In this document: piece by piece, positions 37,651 through 50,382 of the stretch
Layout: each line of letters begins with the position of its first letter
Position numbering within the stretch: the first letter of the stretch is position 1
Assembly: GCA_011009095.1 (NCBI GenBank)
Contig: VTPC01090412.1
Span: forward strand, 112,240-176,239
Direction: 5' to 3'
DNA length: 64,000 nucleotides
Source: Ignelater luminosus
Taxonomy: Eukaryota; Arthropoda; Insecta; Coleoptera; Elateridae
Notes under the pieces: generated by a model
Told to the model about the DNA's origin: nothing
What the model saw: the letters and a program-made list of their open reading frames with translations, nothing else
Database searches by the model: none
Made by a program: the position numbers and the translations under genes

Positions 37651-38198
37651 TTATACAGGGTGTTTGGTTCACTGCCGTATATTCGAAAGGGACTGATAGA
37701 AGTCATGATTTGGATCTTATTTAACCTAATATACTTATTATACAAAGTGTCACGGTTTTTGAGATATTGTCAGTTTTCATACTTTTACCTAATTGAACGT
37801 CTTTCCCCATTTAACAGTGAACACTTCACTATTGCAAACTTTTAATTTAAAGGTAATGATAATTTTATAATCTATTATAGCTACTCTATTACTTTTAGTC
37901 ATTTCCATCCACTCCTACATGTGATTAAACAAATTAGACCCGGAGAAAGTTAAAAAAATTATGACTCTAAAATTTAACTTTCACTTTATAAGACTATAAA
38001 AGAGAAAAATCCAATGGGTAATTATGTTCAAACATTTTTAAACACATCCTTGTTCTTTACCCTTTAAAATGACATATCACACTTTTAACCACCCGCAGAT
38101 TCACTTTGTATAATAGTATATTAGGTTAAATAAGTTCAAATCATGACTTCTACCACCCCCTTTCGAATATACGGCGGTGAACCAAACACTTTGTATAA
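37651..38198. mobile_element. TIR element (MITE type) at the LINE 3' end
   Basis: TTATACAGGGTGTTTGGTTC at the left and, inverted, TTATACAAAGTGTTTGGTTC at the right bound a 548-base element. The inverted arms are about 95 bases and include CGTATATTCGAAAGGG, AGAAGTCATGATTTG and TTATTTAACCTAATATA. It has a TA-type target and no coding capacity. The CAGGGTG end and inner word CCTTTAAAATGACATATCAC link it to the element at 23720-24276. Confidence 0.85.
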
Positions 38199-39055
38199 TT
38201 TCGGTAAAAACTAAAAATTCGTCTGTCTAAAGAAATGATATTGCTAATCTGTATCAAGTGATCTAAGAAAATTTATCAAAACAGTCCATGGAAAAGATTA
38301 TGCATGTCTGAAATGTGGTGTATGTAGAATCACTGCTGAGCTGTTGAACCGCTGACAGGCAAGTAAGGGAATTTAGAGTCACCTATATTTTTATTGATAA
38401 TTTTAATTATTGGTAATGGATTGTTCATAAATAATAAACAGTCAACCTTGTTATCAAAAAGATGTGATGTATGGCCACCACCTTTATTTAAACATAATCT
38501 AACTCTGTTTTTGAAGGACTTACACAAAAACATTTTCCAGCATATTTATTATTTATTTCTTCCAATTTGTTAGACATCCGTTGTGGAAGGATTGCTTTAT
38601 TACCAAATGGTGTATTCAAATTTGAGTTTTAATGTTGTGCCTACATTTTCGATATTTACCACATTTTTAAATTTATGTCCCCCGCTGCCGTCTTTACATC
38701 CTGCACTCCTTATCTTCTTTTACAAGTCTGCAATACGATGAACAGTTTTACTAAAATTACCAAATTGTAACGCCATTCCAGTAAATTTTTCTTAAACTCC
38801 TTAAACGCATCTTGGGCAGGATATACCCACTGGTAATTGGTTTTTCGCCTACAGAAACAACAAGTGTAATTTGACATTAATCATCTGACATCTGTAAACA
38901 GTGGCTGCTTCAATCTTATTAGATAGATAGATTTGTGGATGTCTTTGTCTGTCATGGTACGTTTTGTTGATTTTTTTTGGATCATTCGTTATGTGTTCAG
39001 GATAGGGTTTGGGCAGGTAGGGCTTTATCCCCAAATGTCTAAAATCTCTTAACCT
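38199..39055. other. Intergenic, nothing recognised
   Basis: AT-rich, no gene or element end recognised. Confidence 0.5.
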
Positions 39056-39059
39056 GCGT

Positions 39060-39112
39060 ACTCATCGAGCTGTTCGAACCGCTCAAACTTCTCGAAGTGC
39101 CCGACCTTTGAC
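39060..39112. repeat. Short relic of the 9-bp minisatellite family
   Basis: GTTCGAACC, GCTCAAACT, TCTCGAAGT, GCCCGACC follow each other with nine-base spacing, as in the block at 22825-23013. Confidence 0.4.
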
Positions 39113-39811
39113 TGTTATTGACTTCTATTGACTTTTATAAAATGATTAGGCTTATTGCGTAAATCTTTCTGACTAGCAGTTATCTTTACTTTAAGTCTTC
39201 TTATTTTTATTTATTCACTAATGCATAAAGCTGTACATAATTATGGTGGGGTAGAAAGGTGTGTAGAGTCTATGCATACTCTCTAAGCAGTGGATTCGTC
39301 TTTCTGAGCTAGAATAAAATAGCAGCCCTTAATTCTTTGAGCAGTTTAAATAACTTTGAACTTTGAGAAATAATATTGCTCTGTAGTAATGATTTGTGTT
39401 TTCTTCTTCGCAACAGTAGAGTTTTACATTCGCTACAGTGGTTGAAATAATCAGTTGTCATTTTTTCTTCCTCCTGAAAATTGAAATTCCTAAAAAATTT
39501 TATTTTTCTGTTTGCCTATAAAATAATATGGTTTCATGGCAAAAGTGAACTGAGTTAATCTTTAAAACTAATATTTTGAAACTAAGCAAATCCTCAGGCT
39601 GCTTTCAGTACTGGAATTCTAATTTTTGCTAAAACCCTTAGAAATTAACTTAAAATAATTTTTTTACTTTACACTAAATTTTATAAATGGAGGAAGAAAG
39701 GTAAAGAAGCCAGCGAGTTTCGAATTTAACATTCTTCATTTCAAAAAAATGTATACACTGTAGTCTATTGCATCGGGTTAGTAAGCCTCTCAGATCTTCA
39801 ACAAAAACTGT

Positions 39812-39846
39812 AAATTAAAATTAAAATTGAAATTAAAATTAAAATC
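39812..39846. repeat. TTAAAA-type microsatellite
   Basis: Six or so consecutive units of AAATTA/AATTAA with two single-base interruptions. Confidence 0.7.
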
Positions 39847-39849
39847 AAA

Positions 39850-42800
39850 AAATTAATTTTACACAATAATCGTTGATTGATGTGCGATTAAGTAGATCAC
39901 GACTTATTTAAAATTTAAGTTGTTGACGATTTCTGGAACTAAATTCGGCCACCTATCAGAGTTCAAATAACGCATTTAAATAGTCTAATTCTAAAATTTT
40001 TAAATTTTGAATGTTTTCCAACTGCTTGGCTTCCGATACCCATTAGAAAAATTCCAGACCCGGTCGGAAATTGCAGGGTTTTCTTTCAGTCTCGTTATTA
40101 TTATTTATTCAACTTTATTATTTAAAGATTAAGTATCTGTTGATTTCTAAGAGTTCAATTAACAGTAGTGTACTTAATACTACATGAGATATATCAAAAA
40201 GTAATTTTTTCTGTTAGAAGAATTTTAAAGTATAAAAACAGATTAGGATTAATAAACGAGAAATTACATTCAGCTGAATTTGTTATGATAGTTTTTATAC
40301 ATATTGTTTGTGTGTCTGTTTTTAAAACACATATTTGTCCTCTAAAATCTAAAAATACTTTTTATCTTACATCTTATAATGATAAATAATTTAGATAGTA
40401 TGTAATACACAAATCAGCTTGTTAAATAAGTACCTAAATTAATAAACTAAAACTAATTGACCTATAGCCAGCCATTCAGAAAATGTTGCTGTAGTAAAAT
40501 TTTACCAAAATCACAACAGGAAGATAAAATTGCTAAAGATTAGAATCTTGATAAATGTGTGATGGTTTCAGTATGGACGTCCCCTTTGTTATTATCTTTT
40601 TTATGAGGGTAATTTAAAAATCGCCATTACAAATCTGTTTTTAGTTCAAAATGGAAGTATCCAATGCCGTGACAAAAAAAACATTGAAATTATGAAAACT
40701 TAGAATTTTTTTAATTTTAGAAAAATTTTAATGATTTCCAACGTAGTACTCAAGGCGTAAACATTATTTGTTTGGCTGGGGTTTATAGAATGTGTGTTAA
40801 TTAGATACAAAATAGAAAAGCGCTTAATGAACAGGATGTGCAAAATTACACAACAGGATATGCACTTCTCTGCTGTAAATGCTCGAGTAAAATCATTAGT
40901 TTAGTTTTTATTTCAAAGCAGTAAGTCTAATATGCATCTTGAGAAAGGATTCATAAAAAGATTTCTATGTTTTGTGAGCGAATTAAGCTGTAAATTAAAA
41001 AAAGTAAATTCCTATTTTAACTTTAAAAAATTAACCTAAACGACGGCTTTCATATTATAAAGTATTCCTTTTTTTTGTGTAATATAATGAAATTATCCAG
41101 TGATATTATTAATCGAGATTAACTTTACAAACGTGATAATTATAGTACGTATGGTTTTTGTGATAACAATCGTTTCCTCTTCTTACAACTATGAATTTAT
41201 ACTGATCAGTGATCACACACTTAGATTCTTATTATTGGATCTCATTCCTTTCATAATTTTTATATTTGCTAGTTGTTTAAAAAATAATTATGTGTAATAA
41301 AAATAATCATTTTAAAAGATTGTTTTTGAAATTGTATTTCTAAATAACTTTAACGTGATGATAAAAAACACGAATTTTTATTAATTAATAATACATTTTG
41401 TAACAAGATTAAAACACCGATTTAAAGCATTTTCAATAAGTTTTTTTGAAAAACGAAAATTAAAATTAATCAGATATAAAATAAGACAGAAAAGATACTG
41501 TGACACGAATGACACGCACGTGCTAATGATGCTACAAGGAATTCTGTGATGTGCTGGTTATAGCCCTCTAGGCGATTCTCTTTCATGGACTGCTGTATAA
41601 CGATGACTGGAAGATTAAACGATTCATGCATACGATTACCTACATATTATAGACACGAGCTTTCTTAGAATTTTTATCATAAAACATTTTCGCATTTACT
41701 ATTTGTCTACGTAAATTTTTGAATCTATACATAAAAATGTCAATGAATATGACGGAAATACTTGTGACACCTCATTCTTCATGTGCCCCATGATAGAACA
41801 GTTAATTTGCAAAAGGCAAATGTAATGTGAGAGGTAATAATTTGCATATATATGAACAATCCTTATTCAGATATCGACGAGGTATTACAATACTTGTCTT
41901 CTGTTCATCAGCTGACTCGTTGCAGTTAAAGAAAAAAATAAACAACCAGTTAAGAATTGCCAATGTGAATAATAGACAATTGATCAATGTCATTGTTTGC
42001 TTAGGAGCAGGGTGTTGCTAACGTTGAACATCCAATTTGAATGTACAAAGAAACTTTTTAACAGTTTTCTTCATATGTTCCCTCTGACATCTGAAATTTG
42101 ATACTAGAAAAATGATCGTGGTAAAATGTACTTGTGTTTAAAATCATGTTTTCCTATTACTACTTCAGTTGTTATTAAAGGTCGAATGTAACTAAAAATG
42201 TATTCTTTCCTATAATTGTTTTTATATGAAATCTCTTTCTACAATCTTGCTTACCTTATCAACATAATTGACCCTGAATGATTTAAAAAGTTGCAGAGCT
42301 AAGTATCTTTATCCGTTTTTAATATAGATTGGTACTGTTTTTTGATTTATTATCTCAGTAGTCAATAGTAGTTATAATACGATCAGTACATATATACCTA
42401 AATACAAGAACTGAAAACAGACAAAAACAAATTATTTATGTAAGGGTATAGTGAGAATAACCATGATCAAAAATACCATCAAACCAGTAATACAGTAAAT
42501 GTAAAACTTTGATTAATTTCATCATCACAAACTCAAGACAAGCAGAAGTCATTACAATACTACCGGCAATTTTTCAATCATCTCAACATCCATTTAGGAG
42601 AAATGCAAACTCAGAATTCGCTAAGTCTGAACAATAATATCTATACTTTTGACTTAACATATTCTCTAATTTGGTTTGGCTTATGTGCATTACAATTATT
42701 GCATTCAAGCAAACCTGGATCAACCTAAAACTATGTTTGGGTTTTGAGATAGTACTTAAGGTTTTATAACAAATTTAAAAATATGTTTGATAGTTGCGAA

Positions 42801-44510
42801 ACGAACAGTAAATCAATATTTGATACTTGAGAAGTAAAGCCATATCATTTTTTATGCAAGAGGTCTGCGTGATAAATCTCACATTACTCACACTTATATG
42901 ATGTTTTCAAACATGCTAATTACTATTTACCAGAAAAGCAAATACAAACAGCTGCAGATATCAAAGTACTCCGCTGGTAACATCTTTCCCGACTGTTCGA
43001 TTATTATGATTTTTAAAGGGATGGTGTGGTGCATAGCCCAGAACAAAAATATAACTTAACTAAAAGAGCGGCCGCTTCCGACTCTTTACTTTTGTTTCTT
43101 TTTGATTTGTGTTCTATAACTTTCTACTCCAAACCAAATGGACTAGTAAACCTTATTTAATTTTTGCCTTGTTCAGAAAACGAACTGCGGTTTATTTCAG
43201 AGAGTATTTCGAAAAACAACTGCCTGTTGTAAAGAATACCTAACAAAAAAGAACGCAGGAACTTGTAATTAAACAAGGGCATAAAGAGCTTTTTGTCATG
43301 ACTTGTTGAATTGTGTACCTTGTACGTATTTAGCTACCTTTATTCTGGATGCAGTATGTTCTCTATTTTTCCAAGATGACTGTAAACGTAATAAGAATTT
43401 ACAACTATCTTACTTCTTCTTTTTAAAATGATTCTACTTCTGTTTTAGCTCTTTTTAAAATAAGTTTCTTGGGTTCTTGAGATCTGGAACTTTCAAAAGA
43501 TACTAAGTACGTTATAATTGCACTACCTACTGGCAACTATTAGACTACAGAAACTTTTTTATTACCTTTTCAGTTATGACTTGTTTATTGATTGTAACAA
43601 TAAACTTACACGCCTCGTAGGATTTCTTAAGACCAACATCTACTTCAACAAATCTGCTCAACATAGACATCCGCCATATTTGAATAGATTTGACATAGAG
43701 AAGGAAATTGTCTCGTATTCTTTAAAGTTGCCCTGTATGGACAAGGATCTGAACCGAAACATTCTAGTTCTGTACAGTGCTAATTCTGCATTTATTCATT
43801 TTTGTATTATTTTGGCTTGAGGTTCCACCCTTTAAGAAAGAATAGTGTGTTGTATTTATTTCCAAGAAATCTTACAATACCCAAATACAATAAAACATAA
43901 ACAAAATATAAACTGATCTACAAAAGGTAATTTATTTAATTTGAGACTTCAAAGAGGAGGTCTCCCAATATATCACATCTTTGTTAAAATGCGGCATCGG
44001 AAGTCTCAACTTGTAGTACTATAAGCATCTTGACTACTTTCAAATGCGTAATTTACTTTGTAACCATGAAGTCCTTTACTTTATTCACGATGAAGGATTC
44101 TCCAATCAACAGATTTCTTGATTTTCTGAAGAGAGGTCGTACCTATCTAAATAATAGACAGAGTCGCTTGTTTTAAACTTCTGATCTCTAGCAGTTTTGC
44201 ATTGTAGGCTTCTGTAGTTTTTCTCGAGTAAACAAAACTATCCTTTCTTGTCGAAAAATCCGATTTATCGGAAAATTCTATTTTGTGCTTAAAAACCAAA
44301 ATTTTGTCTTTTAACAATTTTGTTTTGGTCTAACCCAACACTGAAAAACTGAATATAAGTAACTCTTTCATTCTAGTCGTCATATTTACTCATTGTGTAT
44401 GCTGTTTATGACAAAATACAGGTACAGGTAGTAGAGTTTTTTCACTTCTCGATTAGCTTGCTCAGTGCTACAGATAGCAAGCAGATGTAAATAAAGCTTT
44501 TCTGTCTTCA
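39850..44510. other. Intergenic, nothing recognised
   Basis: AT-rich DNA with overlapping short open frames (for example 40168-40389, 43518-43820). A stray AGCGGCCGCT palindrome lies near 43070. No gene, RNA or element end was identified. Confidence 0.5.
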
Positions 44511-44513
44511 ATA

Positions 44514-45152
44514 CAGTAATACCCCTACTTACGCTTCCCCAACTTACGCGAATCCGAAGTTACGTGATTTTTAAACCTTTTTGTCGATTCATCTTTTGTT
44601 AACAAAAGGCCTCAGTTCAATTAAAAAAGGGTTACAAATTTTGGAAAACATATACTCCAACGAGGAAATTCTGCGTGAGAAGAAAAAATATTTGATCCGT
44701 CAGACGACTTTGTTAGATTTTATGAAGCCTTCTCAGCTACTGCTGTCCGCATCGTCTTCCATCGACCAGCCGGGCCAACAACGCGTACACAAACGGAATC
44801 TACGTCGCTACCACCAGCAACGAAAACCAAGTTGGCTGAAGAAGCTCCACGGAGAGCTTAAAACGGCCTCCCGCCTTCGGTGGGGAAATATCGTGTTTGG
44901 CTTGACTTGATGAAGCCTTCTACCTCAAAATAACTTCGATTTACGTTTTTGCAATTCATAATAATATAATTTGTTGTATTATCTTAGATTTTATTACACA
45001 TTTCCTTCTAAATTATTGTTTTCTTTAGTCTCCGGTCCTAATTAAACATAATTTGTATGTATCTATATGCAAAATTGTACCCACATTACGCGAATTCAAC
45101 TTACACGGTTATTGCTCGATCCCACCTATTGCGTAAGTTCGGGGTATTACTG
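44514..45152 (+). mobile_element. pogo/Tigger-like element, internally deleted
   Basis: The termini CAGTAATACCCCTACTTACG and, inverted, CAGTAATACCCCGAACTTACG bound a 639-base element. Each end is flanked by a TA dinucleotide (44512-44513 and 45153-45154), the Tc1/mariner-superfamily target duplication. Sub-terminal copies of ACTTACGCGAA and ATTACGCGAATTC are present at both sides. The only coding material is the C-terminal transposase relic at 44608-44910, so it is non-autonomous. Confidence 0.85.
44608..44910 (+). pseudogene. pogo/Tigger-type transposase C-terminal relic
   Basis: The open frame reads KGLQILENIYSNEEILREKK and then QTTLLDFMKPS, followed by a Ser/Pro/Gln-rich and basic tail. 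An acidic/basic helix followed by QTTLLDF near the C-terminus is typical of pogo/Tigger transposases. In pogo this position carries a PCNA-interacting motif of the form QxxLxxFF, and here Q-x-x-L-x-x-F is kept. The DNA-binding and catalytic domains are absent. There is no proper ATG at the beginning, so this is a remnant kept inside a deleted element. Confidence 0.55.
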
Positions 45153-46012
45153 TATACATATTATTCCTTGATACTCATTGTTCATCGTTAATTTCTACCA
45201 AGGCATCGGGACTGTTTTGCAGCTTCTTTTGCTTTTCTTCTGCCCTAGTAGAAACTGTTGCTGATAGACGATACGCGGTTGTCACTATTGTTAAGATGAT
45301 AATGGAGGCGGCAATAAAAGCAACTAAATGATCCGGTAGTGAATGTTGGAGGTAACTGTGGAAAATGTTCGTGATGGCAAGCGCTGATGTAATTATGAGA
45401 TGGTGTTGTTGATAGTTGTGGTAGTGGCCAAAGCCGTACAGCAGATGTTGTAGGGAGATGGTAGTGTATGACCGTGGTTAGGTGATTGTAGGTTAGATGA
45501 ATAGAATTTACAGGATAGCGAGAAATACTTCTTGGTGGTTTTGTTGGTTGCTCCAGCATCACACCACAAACTAACACTTGAACTTGCATGCATAAGATAT
45601 GCAGTACGAGATTTGCTTTGCGAGAGGTGTGCAAAACTAATAGTTATATTAGGCGACTGCGCACTGTCGAGTAAAGCTTCAGTTGTATAAGGGTGAGATC
45701 GAGTTTGTGAAGATTTCTCGTGTGCTTCTTGCAATGTCGATACCTGGTTTTAGTTGCCCGGCAGCTTCACTCTGAGCTACTGCAACGCAACCAAGCGATG
45801 TCGATGTTTGAGCAAGTTCAAAAGACATTTCAATTAAGCAGGCTCAGGCTGTATAAACAAGCTCTTTGTAATATTTATCTCGTAATCGCAACTGAAATTG
45901 ATGGCTCGTGAGTTTGTCGTGCTCTGTTGCTCAGACATATAGCAGCCTCAATCACCATATGTAGATTTGTAATGATACCTACAAATGCTACAATCTCAAC
46001 ATTTCTGCCCCA

Positions 46013-46320
46013 TCAGTCGCCACTGGTGAACGCTAGACATATTGATGATACAGTTGATTGGGTACGATTGGTTGAAAACGAAATCTTCCTTAGAACCTCA
46101 GTCCCACATCTCGCGCTGCGGAGTGGAATGTTGGTGTTGACCGATTGAGTATATAGGCTGATCATCGCATATGGGAATGTGGTCAGGCCTATACAACTTA
46201 AGAAACACAGAGAACCAACCGGAGTAAAGTAAGAAGCAGCTGCAGTCGCTATCGTAGCTAGGGAACCGACGCCGACGTAAAGTAGCAGGTGTTGTGCTAG
46301 CCGAGAGATCTTAAACCTCT
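46013..46320 (-). pseudogene. Coding-like relic with a hydrophobic segment, unrecognised
   Basis: The minus strand is open for about 102 codons from 46320, just after an acceptor-like TTATTAG, to a TGA at 46015. It reads LAQHLLLYVGVGSLATIATA followed by another hydrophobic stretch ending FPYAMISLYTQSV, so it would be one or two membrane segments followed by a polar tail. Similar but stop-broken coding-like sequence continues leftward to about 45245, where several frames stay open. A loose likeness to the membrane-anchored N-terminus of long-chain acyl-CoA synthetases was considered but is too weak to name. It could be a gene fragment, a processed pseudogene or part of an old element. Confidence 0.3.
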
Positions 46321-46330
46321 AATAATTAAA

Positions 46331-46965
46331 CTAACATGGTGTGCTGAATAACGTTCAATTCGAGGACTCCAAACCTTGCAATCGTGGCTGGTCGATTTAA
46401 AGTGAAAAGGCGAAAAGATCTCATTTGATGGTGCAACTCGCAACACCGTGATAATAATACTGCCAGCCATGGCTATACTTTAAAGGATAAATGACATATG
46501 CTTAAAGAAGACATTGACAGCCGCTAATAAAGTCAGCAGTTTCTTTAACCATGAGTAAAAGTCCTATTAAACCCTTTCGATCATTTGCTATCGGACATAA
46601 GTCGCAAACCTGTACATTCTTCTAATTTAACTTTTCGTTTTCCTCCAGAAAAATTATTTTCTTAAGCCCACATTAATGCGACTCAAGTTTTGTTTACTAT
46701 TGAGCTATAGCCCATTGGTTTTTGCCCATAGCTCCCTTATTCTCGAAGACAGAGAAACATGACAAAGAAAATGGTTGTAATATTTCAGTACCTTTTGAAT
46801 AAAGAATGAACTACTGCGGTTTCTAAGCATGATACGTTCTGTCTCGCTTTCTTTTGGTTTCTGTGGTTTTGTGGGTTGATATTTTCGTAAGTTCACTTAT
46901 TGCTAAACATATTAATTATAATTTATAAATTGTGAAATTTCAATGACAACATAATTAATTAAGCA
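46331..46965. other. Intergenic, nothing recognised
   Basis: No gene or element recognised. Confidence 0.45.
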
Positions 46966-46974
46966 TTTGATCCA

Positions 46975-47035
46975 CAATACACTTTAAAATTTCTCGATCT
47001 GGCCCGCGTCAAGCTTTAGTTGCCCACCCCCGTTT
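46975..47035. mobile_element. Possible hAT right terminus
   Basis: CTGGCCCGCGTCAAGC followed by AGTTGCCCACCCCCG resembles the reverse complement of hAT termini of the form CAGGGGTGGGCAAAC. The partner end was not found. Confidence 0.3.
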
Positions 47036-50000
47036 CAGATGTTAAAACGCTTTATAATTAGTAGGTACAAACAGTTGAATAACCTTTGACTCTTGAGAAC
47101 ATTACTGAAAAGCGTTTAAGTAGAACTTAAAACATGTAGAGTAGACAAACCAAAACTACAAAAAAGCAAATATAATAACCGTTTGAAATTGCTTTGAAAA
47201 TATCATTCAAGAGAACATTTTGTAGTTAATACGCTGCTTTAGAAATTGCTCTATATCTAAATCATGTTTCTTTGAGTATAAAAGCTGTTTAAGATTCATT
47301 ATTTTTATTAGTACAGTTCTGAGTTCTGAGTTTCTTTGTGGTGTTTATTTGCTGAAAAAGCAGTATTGAAAGTTTGCGATTAATACTGAGTTATACAGTT
47401 GCAGATTCTTAACTCGTGTCACATTAGGCATGAACAGATTTGAGGCATCCATGAATGTAATTTCTCTCATGAAGATTCCTCCTGGGCTGTATGGGAGGTT
47501 TATATTAGAGATTTAGACAGAACTAATTTCATCGATATAACACTATACGATGTTGCACAAAAATGTGTCTGCCACTTTGTTACAGTTGAAGTACTACCAA
47601 TTTTGAAATAAGTTTCCGAACATTAAGGACATTATTGTTGAATTTGGAGTTTCTACATTATTGCATACTGAAAAGCATTTACGTTACTCTATAAATTGTC
47701 AGAACTCCAGCCTTCTTTAAATGTTATAGTAATATCCAAGTAGGTCGAAAAACCAATCTGATTTCAATAAAAAAGTAAATATTTAGTTCTCTATCTTTTA
47801 AGTTTGTAACTATGAAATGTGAAGAGAACACTTTTAGGATATTAATTTTATTTCTTATAGTAGTAGAGCTTATTTAAGTGTCTTTAAACTTTTTAAGTTG
47901 GTTACGAAGTAAGGAACTACAACGTGTGAAGCACCAAGTCTGTAGAGATAAAATTGATATATACATAAGTTGCATAATCATCTTTTACAAGATATTTTTA
48001 AACAAATCAAAAAAGAAATGCCAATTTTGAATTATTTATAATATGTAAATAGTACATAATTTTGGTATAGCAAAAGTAACAGTATCGCATATCGTCTTCT
48101 AAAAGCATTTTCCGTAGGCTGGGCTCATCTGTTAAACGGAAGAATTTAATTTAAAATAAAAAGAGAAAAGTATGATGCCGTTTTGTGTCAACAAACCAAA
48201 ATTTCTATACGAAACATATTATTTGTTTAGTAGTATAGTTTTCTTTAAGTTAGGTTTAAGATTTAAAGTAAACTACAGCTTGAAGGTAATCCTTGAGGAG
48301 TTCGTGTAGTTTACTCATATAAGTTACCGCATTCTAAATATTAACGGAATACTATTTTATATGTTTCAGTTAACCGCAATAAAAAATAATTCAAACCGAA
48401 AAAATAAAATAATACACTTCGTAACAAAATTTATAATCATTAGAAACAAATAATATTGAGACTGATGAACAACTTGACACTTTCTTATGATTTATCGTTT
48501 TCGTTGATAGCACTCCAGGCTAAAAACGATATGCAATTAAGGTTTTAGCCGAACCAACGGTCTTTTGTATTTGTATTTTTTTACACCTCTTGGCACATTT
48601 AATTTTCATTATATAGAGTTAAACTAAGGCACTTAAAATATAATAAGACTTGATACGTGTAAGACTTGGTATTTCTGTAGCGGGCAATCAGCTGATGTAA
48701 TTAAATGCGGCATTACTTTCGCAATTAGTGTGGTGTGAAACAAGTTTAGAAATAAAAAGTATTTCTTTTTCTCAAGAATCACCACCTGCTGTTCTCATAT
48801 TTAAAAATACAAGTGTAACATAAATTAAATTATAATTTCTATGTTTGATTGGCAACAATTTTTGCTGACCTATTTTTTGAATAAATTTGTTATTTACTTT
48901 AACATTTCGAAATAACACTATAACATGCATTTTGCGTGAAATTAGAATGAGATGGGTTTGAAGGGTATATAGCATTCTGCAATTCAAATTGCATTTCTTC
49001 TTGTAAATCATATTCTTTTGAAAAATTCCGGTCAATAATATTCCAACCCGGAACTAACAGGCCCATAAATCATACACAATGCAAATGCACTAGCACTAGG
49101 TAATCCTTCTATTCCTTTGTGGTAAATAACTGCTACTACAAGTCGGTAATTCTTTATTGTGGGGGTAGTTTATGATACCTTATACTTTTTCAATGAGTAA
49201 ACACTCTAGTAAATAATACACACAAGTTCTTTTGGGATTTTTTATTCTTGACAAATCGTTATTGGAAAAATAAAAACTTGATTCTTTCAAAGTTAAAAAT
49301 ATTCCCTTCTAACTTGCATGTTTCTAAACATTAAATACAATAACTCTACATTACTACTAAACAAATCAAATTTTAACAACAAAGGGGAAATAAAAACGAA
49401 CGATATAACAATAAACTTTGTACTTCTAATGATCATTCCTACATTTTACCAAAATTTAAGAACATCATCCTGTGTATACAAATTCTATGTTTTCGTGTTC
49501 CAAGCAATTTAAAGTCTAAATAATACCATTGTATTAACAACAATAATAATAAGGTGTAATGGTCTAAAAACAAATTTATATGGCTGCCCTGGCTCCATAT
49601 AAAAATAAATATGGAATACCTATATGACTTGCGTACACGCAATTTTTTCATTATTCCTTAACGCCAAATGGAGTTTTTTGTTTAGTGTTATTAGTTACAA
49701 AATTGATATAAATTATAATAAATCACTTTAGATAGTATCGTTATGAGAAATCCTTAATAAACTGAATAAGTATTGTTTTAAATCATAATCTGTACATTAA
49801 AGCACATCGCGTTAAGTATACACTTGAAATTACTTTTAATAAGCATTATCGACGAGTTAAAAACTACGCACCACAAAAACCGCAGAACAACTTCGTTTTC
49901 ATTGGAAATCGGAAAATATAAATATTACCACACGTAACACTATCTTTTAGAAAGAAAGAAACTGACATTCTCTTGTTCTTTAATAGCTAATCAAAATATT

Positions 50001-50139
50001 TAAATTTTTGTTTTTATGTCTTATATGTTATACAAATTATCCAGAGCCAATTGTCAAATAAAAAATGTCATCATAAACGCTGGTTGTAGCTACAAACAGC
50101 ACATTTAGTTTTTGGGAAAAAACGAAAACTTGTTGTTAC
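47036..50139. other. Intergenic, nothing recognised
   Basis: AT-rich, chance-length open frames only. Confidence 0.5.
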
Positions 50140-50382
50140 TACACGGAAAAAAATGTTTTGTTGGGGCCACAAAAAATTTAGTGAAATTTTGGACAGCAAA
50201 TATTTTTGTCACACTGTATAATTTTTTGCTCTTGCCACTACAGCACTTTGGTAAATACAACAAATTTATAATTTATATTAGAGTTAGGAACAGATTAATT
50301 TGTTGCTACAGCAAACACATATTTGCTGTCCAAAATTCCACTAAATTTCTTGTTGCACCAACAAAACATTTTTTTGCGTGTA
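50140..50382. mobile_element. Foldback TIR element, 243 bp
   Basis: TACACGGAAAAAAATGTTTTG at the left and, inverted, TACACGCAAAAAAATGTTTTG at the right. The arms run about 70 bases and include AAATTTAGTG(A/G)AATTTTGG and ACAGCAAATA. The ends coincide with TA. There is no coding capacity, and the open frames reported across it are a by-product. Confidence 0.85.

Noticed and set aside
43060-43080. AGCGGCCGCT palindrome as possible cloning-vector trace
   Set aside because: The surrounding sequence is ordinary AT-rich genomic DNA, with no polylinker or vector sequence next to it.
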